From assembly GCF_020559915.1 (NCBI RefSeq), contig NZ_JAJCLZ010000024.1, forward strand, positions 1 through 30,911: a DNA stretch of 30,911 nt, written 5' to 3'. The stretch comes from Ruminococcus sp. 210702-SL.1.03 (GTDB taxonomy: Bacteria; Bacillota; Clostridia; Oscillospirales; Ruminococcaceae). This document shows, one piece after another, positions 1-9,160 of this stretch (position 1 is the first letter of the stretch; the number at the start of each line of letters is the position of its first letter). The position numbers and the translations under genes were made by a program. The notes beneath the pieces were generated by a model that did not search any database, was not told where the DNA came from, and saw only the letters and a list, made by a program, of their open reading frames with translations.

Positions 1-2
1 CG

Positions 3-545
3 AGACAGCAGGAGATCATGTGCGGTTATCAGGTTGACCGCATCTTCTCTGAGAAGCTGTCAGGAGCAAACGCAGACCGCCCTCAGCTTAAAGCTATGCT
101 GGACTATGTGCGTGAGGGCGATACACTCTATGTGGAGAGCATCAGCCGTCTGGGGCGCTCCACAAAGGACTTGCTGAACATCATCGACACCCTCACCGAA
201 AAAGGTGTTACTCTCATCAGCCACAAGGAGAATATCGACACCGACACGCCTACGGGCAAATTTATGCTTACCGTGTTCGCAGCGCTCTCACAGTTGGAGC
301 GTGAGCAGCTCAAACAGCGACAGCGTGAGGGCATCGAGATTGCTAAGGCACAGGGCAAGTATACAGGCAGAAAGCCTATCCCCACCGACTGGACGAGGTT
401 CGGGCAGCTCTATGGGGAATGGAGAGCGAAGAACATCACGGGGCGTGATTTTATGCGGAGAATGGATATGTCGGCAAATACTTTCTACCGCCGTGTGCGT
501 GAGTATGAACTCCGTCACGGCATCACCGAGCCGACCTCTGCTTGA
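3..545 (+). CDS. Serine resolvase/invertase-family recombinase, 5' end outside window
   Basis: The frame is open from the first bases of the window, so the gene starts to the left and the ATG at 18 is internal. Visible hallmarks are the EKLSGANADRP segment, the SRLGRSTKDLL motif with the conserved SRLGR arginines, and LSQLEREQLKQRQREGI, which corresponds to the long E helix of small serine recombinases. A C-terminal helix-turn-helix-like part (GRDFMRRMDMSANTFYRR) follows. The N-terminal strand with the catalytic serine lies outside the window. Family knowledge: these proteins (about 180-210 aa) resolve or invert DNA at short res or inversion sites, often within transposons or plasmids. Whether this copy is intact cannot be seen. 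No downstream gene on the same strand follows closely. Confidence 0.88.
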   Translation, partial: RQQEIMCGYQVDRIFSEKLSGANADRPQLKAMLDYVREGDTLYVESISRLGRSTKDLLNIIDTLTEKGVTLISHKENIDTDTPTGKFMLTVFAALSQLEREQLKQRQREGIEIAKAQGKYTGRKPIPTDWTRFGQLYGEWRAKNITGRDFMRRMDMSANTFYRRVREYELRHGITEPTSA

Positions 546-610
546 CCGTCTGGCGAACGGAAAAGCCCCACAGCACCGTCTGAGCCTGCGGAGCGGAAAA
601 CTAACCGCTG

Positions 611-655
611 AAAAGAAAAAGCCCTCAGAAACGCTTACAGAGCGTTTCCGAGAGC
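611..655 (-). terminator. Rho-independent terminator for the kinase/restriction unit
   Basis: Read on the minus strand, a 15-bp stem (arms 641-655 and 621-635, loop 636-640) is followed by a T-rich tract (620-611). Two positions pair only as G-U on the minus-strand RNA and would be A-C mismatches on the plus strand, so the hairpin is built for minus-strand transcripts. It lies about 120 bp beyond the kinase stop codon. An outer 8-bp inverted repeat (601-608 and 658-665) encloses it. Confidence 0.8.
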
Positions 656-773
656 CTGCGGTTAGTGTATAGTCTATTGGCACATTATATTTCTGTACCT
701 TATAACTTCAAATCATTGTTTTGGTGCGCTCCATAACAAACGCATACTCTAATGGAACACATGAACAGGAGTG

Positions 774-1934
774 CTATATAGTTCTAAATGATGTTTCCAT
801 TTCAGCTACCGACTTAAAACGCTTTTCCTTGTCCGATGATAAACCTTTTTCTACGAAAGCCTTTAATTTGGCATCTGTAATACGGTCAGCGGTTGCCTTA
901 CCTGTCAATATAAAAGCAACAAGTCTTGTGAGTGCATACGTTTCGTGTAGGATACTATAATTTTTGAAGCCCTCTGTTATGAGGGCAGGATCATTATAGC
1001 AACCTTTAAGTATTGTATCGACCGAAGTTAAATCACTATCAGGTAGCTTTACCAAGCCAAAATCACAAATCTTGACTACATTTACATCATCATAGACTTT
1101 TATCATAACATTTGCAGGGCTAATATCTCGATGAAGTACATTTTTGGAATGTATGAATTTGAAAGCACGGAAGATTTGGTAAATAATGTTCTTTCTCTCC
1201 TCTATTGCAGGCTTCTGTTTCTCAATATACTCCTTTAGTGTGAAATCCATATATTCCATTATGTACTCATTCTTTTCCCCATCGTAACGATATACTTCCA
1301 CGATATATGGAGAAGAAAGCCTTGTCATTTGCTCATATTCCTGTTTGAATCGTTCGATTTCTTTTGAAGATAAGTCGGAATTGGCTCTTTTCAGGACAAA
1401 AGTTCGGTTATAGAATTTATCAAAGAAAGAGTACACTGTTGCATAAGAACCAAAGCCAATTTGTTTCAAGTCGGCATACTGCTGTTCGGCAGAGGTAGAA
1501 TTTATTTTTACAGAGTCCTTCTTTCTGAAAATAGGATCTGTATAGTAAATGACAACCTTCTCCATGTGCGGAGGTATGGGACTTCCACCACTTTTCACCA
1601 AGAACTCCATAGATTTCGTAATAACCTGTTCGTAATATGGATCAACGGAAAAGGCATAGTTTGTTGTTTTTAGAACTCTTTCAAGACCCCTGAGAACCTC
1701 AATAGCTAATATCAGCTCTCTGCTATTTTCAGCCCAGTAGTGATTACCATAATCTCCAGTGGGAAGTCTTTCGTTCATTGCAGAATAATTATCGACAAAC
1801 AAGTGGTGTATAGTCGAAAATATCTCCTGTATTTTTCTATTGTGAAACGATTCATATAAATCTAAGTATTCGATATTTATTCGGTCACCAAGCAGTCTGT
1901 ATTGTGACTCAATATAATTATCGACTGTTGCCAT
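774..1934 (-). CDS. Hanks-type Ser/Thr protein kinase
   Basis: A 386-aa protein with an N-terminal region of about 155 residues that I do not recognise, followed by a complete eukaryotic-like kinase domain. Visible motifs are the glycine loop GFGSYATV (about 160-167), the ATP-binding lysine in FVLKRAN (K182), the catalytic loop HRDISPAN (D270, N275) and DFG (D291). All catalytic residues are present, so activity is expected. There is no transmembrane segment or PASTA domain, so it should be cytoplasmic. The start at 1934 is chosen because AAGGAG sits 8 nt upstream; GTG 1943 and ATG 1940 are also in frame but badly spaced. It lies 54 bp downstream of the restriction-methylase gene on the same strand, so cotranscription is likely. 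Known parallels are kinases in BREX/Pgl-type phage defence and Stk2. A role in regulating or extending the neighbouring restriction system is inference. Confidence 0.9.
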   Translation of the reverse strand: MATVDNYIESQYRLLGDRINIEYLDLYESFHNRKIQEIFSTIHHLFVDNYSAMNERLPTGDYGNHYWAENSRELILAIEVLRGLERVLKTTNYAFSVDPYYEQVITKSMEFLVKSGGSPIPPHMEKVVIYYTDPIFRKKDSVKINSTSAEQQYADLKQIGFGSYATVYSFFDKFYNRTFVLKRANSDLSSKEIERFKQEYEQMTRLSSPYIVEVYRYDGEKNEYIMEYMDFTLKEYIEKQKPAIEERKNIIYQIFRAFKFIHSKNVLHRDISPANVMIKVYDDVNVVKICDFGLVKLPDSDLTSVDTILKGCYNDPALITEGFKNYSILHETYALTRLVAFILTGKATADRITDAKLKAFVEKGLSSDKEKRFKSVAEMETSFRTI

Positions 1935-1988
1935 ACACATCACTCCTTATATGGATATAGGGCGATTTGTTCAACCGCCATATAAGTG

Positions 1989-4900
1989 TTATATTTCCTT
2001 ATACTCCGGCATCGACTCAATCAGGTCAAGCGTTTTCAGGCTCACGCTGATGACCGAGATCAGCAGATTGAAGATATACTTCTCATCGCCGTATGTATTC
2101 GGATCGTCGGTGATATCGCTGTCCTTGTCAGTCTTAATGCGATAACTCTCCATGATCCACTCAATAGCCGATCTGCCGTTGACTACATACTCATACGCCC
2201 TTTCGGGAATATTGCTGATCGTGATATAGTCATTGAAGATGATCGTACCCTTGTCGTTGTCCTTGCCGACCTTCTTGAAACGCATTTTGCTAACGGTGTA
2301 GTCCTCTTTGGTGATAGCAATATCCAGCCCAAGTGCAGCGGCATCGGCAGGAGCTTCATAGTGCAGGTGCAGCTCAGCGAGCTGTCTACCGATCTCCACA
2401 TATTTCGGGAACTTTTCAAGTGTCGGGATACGCACCATTTCTTTTGCGAGGTTATCCGCATAGGCTTCAATGTAGTCCTTGCTGTGCAGGACGGCGTACA
2501 GATAGTAGAAAATGTCCTCTTTGGTAACTCTGTCACCGTAGATACCTTTGAATTTAGTGAGTGCTGCGTCTGAAATAGCAAAGCGTTTCTTGTATGTTAC
2601 GGTATCTTCTTCTGCCATTTCACCGAACAGTGTCATTTGAGCGTTTCCGTGCTTTTCTACCTTATCGTACATATAGAGAGGATAGCACTGGCAGTTAAAC
2701 AGAAGCTGAACATCTTGAATACAGTTGGTAATTATAGCAGAAAAGCCTTTGTTTCCTCCAATTCCAGATGTGCATATAGCTAAGTTTTCTGTGATACTCT
2801 CAGGATAAACTGAGAGCCACTTTGATAATCTTTCAATTACATCTGTATGGAATGAAACATATTTTTTACAGAAAGGACGATACATTACAATCCGTGTTTC
2901 TGTGTTATGTTTCAACTCAACATTGTTAAGCCATAGCCTATCAAGTCCTGCCGACCAACTAATTTTTGTCTTATCAATGTTCTTAATGTTCAAAAGGAAA
3001 TTATCAGATGCCACCTTGCTATCATAGAAAACTCCATTTCCCTTCTGCTTTTCTAATTCTTCTTGACATCTTGTGCGTTCAGCATTGTAAAAATCTATCA
3101 TATAATTCACATTGCTAATAACTTCCGAATGTGAAAAAGAATATAGCCAAGCATCACGATTGGTTTTCAATCCCGTTGAATAATTGTCGGAAAAAACAGC
3201 TACATCTTCGACCTTCTTTTTATCGCCAAGAGCGACAAAGTTGATATAGGATTGATTTCGCTGATTTATCCAATCGTTATTCTCATTTGGTGTAATGAAG
3301 CTCCATTTGATAGCACTAATATCGCCAAATTCCGAGATGATAGCAAGTTTCTGTTCTCTGGAAAGGTAATCACCAATATCATGATAGCGCACATAGCCGT
3401 CTTTTTTAACACCTTTACGCTTTACAAGGATTGTGATAGCAACAGGTGTGCGTGAGCCAGAGCCGAATATTTTACCACCCTCTTTGCGAGAAAGCTCACC
3501 CGATGTACGCTGATTACCTCTGAGGTTGAACACATAGATATGATTAAATTCCTCAATTAAACATTCCCTAAATCCATCTAAGGCTACGCCGTCAAGCCAA
3601 GCTCCATTTGACACAAATCCAATTACTCCATTGTCACCTAATCTATCAGTTGCCCAACGGAAAGCCTTAATATAGGTATCATATACGCTTGCTGAAAGTG
3701 CAGCATTAGACCTATAAACATAGGTTTTAGCGATAGCAGTATCTAAGAAAGGATATGAAGTGTTTTGGTTATTATCATTTGCTGAACGCTGTCCAACAGA
3801 ATAAGGTGGATTACCAATAATGACAGTAATAGGTGACCTTAACTGCTTGTTGGCTCTTTCTGAATTTTCTGCAAACATTTCAATAAATTGTCCGTCGCCC
3901 TCTGTTTCCTTTATCTTCTGCTTTTCAGTCATCGCAAAGGTGTCAGTCAGAACGATACCCTCAAATTGCGTATATTCCTCAGCACCGATCAGATCGTGGA
4001 ATGTTTCCTCAATGTTGATCGTGGCAATATAGTACGCCAACAGCACGATCTCATTAGCGTGTATTTCATTGGTATACTTGTAAAGCAGATTGTCAATGTC
4101 GATCAGACCGCTGCGGAGCAAACGCACGATGAATGTGCCTGTACCCGTAAACGGATCGAGAACGTGAACGCCCTTGTCATTGAGTGAACTGTTAAACTTA
4201 TCCCTCAGAACATAGTCCACGCTCTTTATGATGAAGTCAACGACCTCAACAGGTGTATAGACGATACCGAGCTTTGCAACCTGTTTCGGTAGAGCGTTCT
4301 TGAAGAACTGCTCATACAGCTCAATGATGATTTTCTGCTTGCCCTCAGCGTTATCAATGCCCTTAGCACGTTCCTGAACACTCAGATAGAACTTGTCGAG
4401 TGTCTCCTGTTCCTTGTCGAGTGCCTTTTCGTCAAGGATAGCAAGCATATCCTGCATAATGCGAGATACGGGATTGCTCTTGACAAACTCATAGTCCTCA
4501 AAGAGAGCATCGAAAACAGGCTTTGTAATCATGTGCTGTGCAAGCATTTCGATAGCATCGGAGGTCTTGATAGAAGAATTGAGGTTTTGCTGTAATGCTT
4601 TCAGGAACTCCTTGAATTTCGGAGCAATCTCAGGCTTCTTTATCAGGAGCTTGATTTCCTCAATGTGCCTGTTAGCAATATCCGCTATATCCTTAGCCCA
4701 TGTTTCCCAATAACGGCGAGAACCGCACTTCTTAACGATTTTCGCATAGACGCTGTTCTTCCACTTTTCAAGGTCATCGAAGTTCATTTGCAGTTGACGG
4801 TAGCTTTCGGAGTTGCCGCCGTCCTCACCGTCACCCGTGCCTGTTACGCCGATGATTTGAATATTATCGGGCTTTTTCCTGTTGAGGTCTATCTTATTGA

Positions 4901-6824
4901 TAGTGTTGTTAAACCTATCATCGTGCGCTCTAAGCGCCTGCAATACGTCCCATACTATCTTGTATCTCTTATTATCGTTCAGGGCATCTTCCGGCTCCAT
5001 ACCCGCAGGAATGCCTATGGGGAGAATGATATAGCCGTACTGCTTGCCCTCAGCTCTACGCATAACTCTGCCGACAGACTGAATAATGTCAACGATAGAG
5101 TTACGAGGATTTAGGAACATAACAGCATCAAGTGCAGGAACATCTATACCCTCAGACAGACACCGAGCATTGGAAAGCACTCGGCAGCTATTGTCAGAGG
5201 TGTTCTCTTTGAGCCAATCTATGCGACTTTTACGCACAAGGGCATTATCTGTACCATCAACATGACCGAGCTGAACGGTAACTATGCTGTCATCGTGACC
5301 GTTGAGCATAAGTTCATTCTGAATCTCCTCAAACATTGCCACGAACTTCTTTGAAGCCTTGATACTGCTATTAAACGCAACAGCTCTCCGCATCGGTGTC
5401 GGATCGTTAGCGAAATAATTTTCCTCACTCTCAAACAGCGTTCTCTTAGAAAGACCGTTCAGACAGCCGAGTATCTTAACGCTATCGTCAAGTGTCAGCT
5501 CACTGCTCTTGTCGGTCAGGAGATTTTGAAGTCGCTTGCTTACATAGCTTTCATCGACAGCAAGCACGATAACCTTGTAATCGGCAAGCAGACCGAGAGA
5601 GACAGCCTTTGAGAAGCCCAAGCAATAGAACTCCTTACCGTAAATACTCTCATCGTCCATAGAGCAAAGCAGAGCACTGCCCTCACTTGCTTTTTTCTTG
5701 CTTTCATCACCGTAGATACGAGGTGTAGCGGTCATATACAGGCGCTTGTCGGCTTTGATAAAATCGTTGGAGTGTACCTTGACGAAGTTGCTCTCGTCCT
5801 CACCAGCAAGCGTTACGCCCGTTGTGCGGTGTGCTTCATCGCAGATGATGATATTGAAGTTGATACCACTTTTCTTCTGAAATGCAGATACGACCTCAAT
5901 GGATTGATAGGTAGAAAAGAAGAAATTGAGCGTATTATCGGAATCCTCACCGACATACCGAGCGATCAGCTTGTTTACATCTGTTGTCGCAGGAATAACC
6001 AAGTCTGTAATGCTGTCGATATTATCAGAGGTCTTGCTTGCCTTCGGATCAGAGCAGATAGCATACACTCTGTATTTATACTTTGATTGTGCTGTCCACT
6101 CCACTAAGGTCTGATTAAGCAGGGAGATAGACGGTACTAAAAACAGCACATTTCCTGTTCCATTGGTGATAGCTTCGGCTATTTTCAGGGCAGTAAAGGT
6201 CTTGCCGGTACCGCAAGCCATTATCAGCTTACCACGCTCACTATCCTTGAAACCGTTGATTACAGCATCGATTGCTTCAACCTGGTGTGGCCGCTCCTTT
6301 TTCTTTGAGCAAACTTTCATTTCCTCTATCTTATCGAGGGTGAAGCTGTCCCAATCTATGCCGGAGTCTTTCAGGTCTTGCAGTCTGATACGATTTACAG
6401 GCGGTAACTGTCCATTGATCGTTTCTTCTGCATTAGATGACCACTTATCCGTAGTAGATACGATGATACGACCTGAATATCTATGCTCCACACCGTCAAT
6501 ATAGAACGCCTTACCCGAAGCAGAGATGAACGTATCTACATCGTCTTTGGAGACAGAATTATTCACATCATAGAATTTGCACTGAATAGCGTAAAATTCG
6601 TCCTTGTCACGAACCTTTGCAACAAGGTCAATGCCTATATCGTGAGTATTGGCATACGGAAATTCGCTCCACAGCCATACTTCTTCAAATATCTCTGAAT
6701 AGAGAGGACTTGTGAGAAAATATTTCTTCATAAGTCGCTCAAACTTTGAGCCTTGATCGCTTTTGCTTTGGGAAACGCTCCTCAGATCGAGCATAAGCTG
6801 TTCAAAGCTATCATTTATCTGCAT
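1989..6824 (-). CDS. Type ISP-like single-chain restriction-modification enzyme (nuclease-helicase-N6 methylase)
   Basis: A 1611-aa protein with the domain order of type ISP enzymes such as LlaGI and LlaBIII (about 1580 aa). Residues 1-140 resemble an Mrr-like nuclease with GIDLVA (D66) and IQCKFY (Q81, K83), the D...QxK signature. An SF2 helicase follows, with Walker A ACGTGKT (K208), DEAH (329-332), a TATPRIY motif and QSVGRVMRR. An N6-adenine methylase then has motif I DPFTGTGTF (about 888) and motif IV NPPYS (about 1004). The C-terminal 500 residues would hold target recognition. Expected role: ATP-driven translocation and cleavage of unmethylated foreign DNA, with hemimethylating self-protection. 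ATG 6824 is preceded by AAGGGG and by a consensus promoter. No separate specificity subunit is nearby, consistent with a self-contained enzyme. All catalytic motifs look intact. Confidence 0.92.
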   Translation of the reverse strand: MQINDSFEQLMLDLRSVSQSKSDQGSKFERLMKKYFLTSPLYSEIFEEVWLWSEFPYANTHDIGIDLVAKVRDKDEFYAIQCKFYDVNNSVSKDDVDTFISASGKAFYIDGVEHRYSGRIIVSTTDKWSSNAEETINGQLPPVNRIRLQDLKDSGIDWDSFTLDKIEEMKVCSKKKERPHQVEAIDAVINGFKDSERGKLIMACGTGKTFTALKIAEAITNGTGNVLFLVPSISLLNQTLVEWTAQSKYKYRVYAICSDPKASKTSDNIDSITDLVIPATTDVNKLIARYVGEDSDNTLNFFFSTYQSIEVVSAFQKKSGINFNIIICDEAHRTTGVTLAGEDESNFVKVHSNDFIKADKRLYMTATPRIYGDESKKKASEGSALLCSMDDESIYGKEFYCLGFSKAVSLGLLADYKVIVLAVDESYVSKRLQNLLTDKSSELTLDDSVKILGCLNGLSKRTLFESEENYFANDPTPMRRAVAFNSSIKASKKFVAMFEEIQNELMLNGHDDSIVTVQLGHVDGTDNALVRKSRIDWLKENTSDNSCRVLSNARCLSEGIDVPALDAVMFLNPRNSIVDIIQSVGRVMRRAEGKQYGYIILPIGIPAGMEPEDALNDNKRYKIVWDVLQALRAHDDRFNNTINKIDLNRKKPDNIQIIGVTGTGDGEDGGNSESYRQLQMNFDDLEKWKNSVYAKIVKKCGSRRYWETWAKDIADIANRHIEEIKLLIKKPEIAPKFKEFLKALQQNLNSSIKTSDAIEMLAQHMITKPVFDALFEDYEFVKSNPVSRIMQDMLAILDEKALDKEQETLDKFYLSVQERAKGIDNAEGKQKIIIELYEQFFKNALPKQVAKLGIVYTPVEVVDFIIKSVDYVLRDKFNSSLNDKGVHVLDPFTGTGTFIVRLLRSGLIDIDNLLYKYTNEIHANEIVLLAYYIATINIEETFHDLIGAEEYTQFEGIVLTDTFAMTEKQKIKETEGDGQFIEMFAENSERANKQLRSPITVIIGNPPYSVGQRSANDNNQNTSYPFLDTAIAKTYVYRSNAALSASVYDTYIKAFRWATDRLGDNGVIGFVSNGAWLDGVALDGFRECLIEEFNHIYVFNLRGNQRTSGELSRKEGGKIFGSGSRTPVAITILVKRKGVKKDGYVRYHDIGDYLSREQKLAIISEFGDISAIKWSFITPNENNDWINQRNQSYINFVALGDKKKVEDVAVFSDNYSTGLKTNRDAWLYSFSHSEVISNVNYMIDFYNAERTRCQEELEKQKGNGVFYDSKVASDNFLLNIKNIDKTKISWSAGLDRLWLNNVELKHNTETRIVMYRPFCKKYVSFHTDVIERLSKWLSVYPESITENLAICTSGIGGNKGFSAIITNCIQDVQLLFNCQCYPLYMYDKVEKHGNAQMTLFGEMAEEDTVTYKKRFAISDAALTKFKGIYGDRVTKEDIFYYLYAVLHSKDYIEAYADNLAKEMVRIPTLEKFPKYVEIGRQLAELHLHYEAPADAAALGLDIAITKEDYTVSKMRFKKVGKDNDKGTIIFNDYITISNIPERAYEYVVNGRSAIEWIMESYRIKTDKDSDITDDPNTYGDEKYIFNLLISVISVSLKTLDLIESMPEYKEI

Positions 6825-6876
6825 TTATAACACCCCTTGCTATAACGTAGTAGCCAAAATGAAATATACATAGATA

Positions 6877-6905
6877 ATTATACCATACATAGCCTTGAAA
6901 GTCAA
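6877..6905 (-). promoter_or_regulatory. Consensus sigma-A promoter for the restriction/kinase unit
   Basis: On the minus strand, TTGACT (6905-6900), a 17-bp spacer and a perfect TATAAT (6882-6877) lie about 50 bp upstream of ATG 6824. Nothing else on this strand intervenes, so this should drive the restriction-modification gene and, by readthrough, the kinase. Confidence 0.85.
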
Positions 6906-6910
6906 TCAGC

Positions 6911-6959
6911 AGAAAAGAAAAAGATATGCCCCCCGTCACCACGGAGAACATACCTTTTT
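6911..6959 (-). terminator. Rho-independent terminator after DUF6809-like gene A
   Basis: The minus-strand RNA forms a 19-bp stem with a short loop (outer arms 6955-6959 and 6918-6922), followed by a U-rich tract to 6911. Several pairs are G-U on the minus strand only, so the hairpin belongs to the DUF6809-like transcript. It ends just before the promoter of the restriction gene and insulates it. Confidence 0.8.
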
Positions 6960-6981
6960 CCTGTTTTATCTTTTGTTATGA

Positions 6982-7212
6982 TTAGTTCTGAATTTCTTTC
7001 ATCAAAGCCACGCCGTCCTTGAAGCCGACCTTGTATGCAGCTCTCATTTCAGCAGCGGCGGTTTCGCTCACGCAGTCCAGTATCTGGTGGAATATATCGA
7101 CTTGCTCCTCACTCAGCGAATCTTCAAAGGGGATACAGAGCTTGTTGAACTCGTCAGAGAACTCAGCGGAGTGGATTTCACTCTGGCGGTAGTTGTAAAG
7201 TGCATCAATCAT
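6982..7212 (-). CDS. DUF6809-like small protein, copy A
   Basis: A 76-aa protein starting MIDALYNYRQSEI and ending in a conserved stretch with SETAAAEMRAAYK, GFKDG and MKEIQN. ATG 7212 is preceded by AAAGGA; in-frame codons further upstream lack a ribosome binding site. A second homolog of identical length lies at 30294-30524 and shares the C-terminal half almost exactly. The protein is acidic, predicted helical, and has no signal peptide or membrane segment. Function is unknown; I place it in the DUF6809-type family from memory of similar small Clostridia proteins, so the family name is tentative. Both copies sit on the minus strand just upstream of a plus-strand helicase fragment, so this pairing has been duplicated as a module. 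Confidence 0.72.
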   Translation of the reverse strand: MIDALYNYRQSEIHSAEFSDEFNKLCIPFEDSLSEEQVDIFHQILDCVSETAAAEMRAAYKVGFKDGVALMKEIQN

Positions 7213-7310
7213 AATGGTACGTCCTTTCTGTCCCTCCGTTACACGGAGAGTAGCCATATAACTGTTATTCATCGTATTATCGGTGTAGGTCACTTTGAGC
7301 GTGTCCATAA

Positions 7311-9089
7311 ATAACAGGTATAGGCTTCAAGGAGCGCACCCGTATCGCTAACTATACAGGTCTGCCCGAATTGATGAGTATGTTCAAGCAGGTGGCTGAC
7401 ATTAGGACGGCGGATACGCTGAAACTCGATGTTCCCGACTGTGATTATCAGGTAGTTCAGGTCGAAGCTACTCCTTTTCAGCAGGAACTTGTTCAGGAAC
7501 TTGCCGACAGAGCTGATGCTATCAATGCAGGAAACGTTGATCCTACGATCGACAATATGCTCAAGATTACGTCGGACGGAAGAAAGCTCGGTCTTGATCC
7601 GAGACTGATTGATCCGTCCTTTGAGGACAACCCCGATACAAAGCTGAACAGGTGCGTTGAGAACGTTGCCCGTATTCACGCTGAAACGGCTGAGGACAGG
7701 CTCACACAGATAATCTTCTGTGATTTGGGCGTTCCGCACAAGGCCGCAGAAGCAGCGGTCGAAGGCGAAGATGCAGACGATGCGAAGGATAAGAAGTCTA
7801 TCGCTGAGGTCGAGTCTCTTGAAGAAGAATGCGATTTTTGCGTGTATGACGATATTCGTGATAAGCTGATTGCAAGGGGTATCCCTGCGGAGGAGATCGC
7901 ATATATCCACGATGCGAAAACCGAACAGCAGAAAGCTGACCTCTTTGATAAAGTCCGCAGCGGAGAAATCCGTGTCTTGCTCGGTTCAACCGCCAAAATG
8001 GGTACGGGTACAAATGTACAGAAGAAGCTGATCGCAGTCCATGACCTCGATATTCCGTGGCGACCTGCTGATCTGGAACAGCGCGCCGGAAGAATTATCC
8101 GTCAAGGCAATGAAAACAAGCAGGTGCAGATCTTCCGTTATGTCACCAAAGGCACATTCGACGCTTATTCCTATCAGACTTTGGAGAACAAGCAGAAATT
8201 TATCTCTCAGATCATGACAAGTAAGACTCCTGCGAGAAAATGCGAAGATGTGGACCAGCAGGCACTCACTTATTCCGAGATCAAGGCTCTCTGCACAGGC
8301 GATGAGCGTATCAAGGAAAAGCTCATGCTTGAAAATGAAGTGAAGGAACTGAGGGTACTCGCTGCGGAACACCGCAACACGGTATTTGAAATGGAGGACA
8401 AGATCGCTCGTTTCCCTGAACAGGAACAGAAACTTACTGCGATTCTTGCTGACCTCCATACAGACCGTGAAGCACTCCGCAAGCTCCCGATCGATCCTGA
8501 GCGAAAACTGCCTGTATTCAAAATCACTATCGGTGATGTTGAGTACACCGACAGAAAAGAAGCAGCTAAGGCTTTGGAAGATGCGGTGCTGGCTATCAAG
8601 TATGCGGATACTCCCGTTAAAGTCGGCTCGTTCCAGGGCTTTGAGCTGAGTGTGACGGTAAACAGCAACATGATGGGCGGCGGTTTGTCCGCTTGTCTGC
8701 AAGGTGCCGCTTCACATACCACGAAGCTGATCGAGAGTTTTGCCCATAACCTGAACCGTCTTGAAGCTGCCCTCTACAACATTGACGGCAGAATCGAGAG
8801 AACGCAGGATAACCTTGCAAAACTCCGGCTTGACCACGCAGAAGCTCAGAAGATCGTTGCAGAGCCGTTTCCTCAGCAAGAGGAGCTTGATACTAAGGAG
8901 CAAAGGCTGAAAGTCGTAACTGATGAGCTGAATCAGGCGGCTATTGAAGCTAAGAAGAACGCTCCGAAGCGTGAAAAGACTTGCTACTTTGAGAGGGCTA
9001 AAATGAAGCGTGATGCCGCAAGGCTCGCCAAGAAGCCGAGAACTCCAAAGGACAAGGCTAAGGGCAGGGGTAAGCAAGGAATTGAATAA
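7311..9089 (+). pseudogene. 5'-truncated mobile-element SNF2-like helicase (C-terminal third)
   Basis: The frame opens right after an in-frame TAA at 7308 and reads without a break to 9089. Homology begins before any plausible start codon (the GFKERTRIANYTGLPELM segment), so this is the remnant of a larger gene. Residues include helicase-C motifs: GSTAKMGTGTNVQ (motif V) and DLEQRAGRIIRQGN (motif VI, arginine finger). Coiled-coil-rich and Lys-rich C-terminal parts follow. Family knowledge: full-length proteins of this type, often fused to a DNA methylase and over 2000 aa, are common in Clostridia conjugative elements. The N-terminal methylase, Walker A and DEAD-box parts are missing here. An in-frame TTG at 7371 could give a 572-aa product but lacks a ribosome binding site. 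The last 207 bp recur at 30568-30774. Confidence 0.82.
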
Positions 9090-9108
9090 ATAACTTTGAA
9101 CCCAGTGG
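8902..9108 (+). repeat. Direct repeat copy 1: helicase 3' end
   Basis: These 207 bp match 30568-30774 at a constant offset of 21,666 bp with no indels. By eye there are about 15 substitutions, most of them silent third-position changes. The repeat covers the last 63 codons of the helicase and about 19 bp beyond the stop. It encloses the RiPP-like operon and the tet(W) element. Confidence 0.9.
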
Positions 9109-9121
9109 GGCTTATGAATAA

Positions 9122-9149
9122 AGCGGAAGTTTCATAGTAAACTTCCGCT
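9122..9149. terminator. Bidirectional terminator between convergent units
   Basis: A perfect 11-bp inverted repeat (AGCGGAAGTTT at 9122-9132 and its complement at 9139-9149) with a 6-nt loop lies between the helicase remnant (plus) and the stop of the ABC exporter (minus, 9161). It has A/T-rich flanks on both sides and can end both transcripts. Confidence 0.75.
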
Positions 9150-9160
9150 AAAACTCTGAG

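Noticed and set aside
721..960. 79-codon plus-strand frame overlapping the kinase 3' end
   Set aside because: TTG start without ribosome binding site and mostly antisense to conserved kinase sequence.
7371..9089. Intact 572-aa helicase gene
   Set aside because: Homology continues upstream of the TTG start to a stop at 7308 and the ATP-binding half is missing, so it is better read as a truncated remnant.
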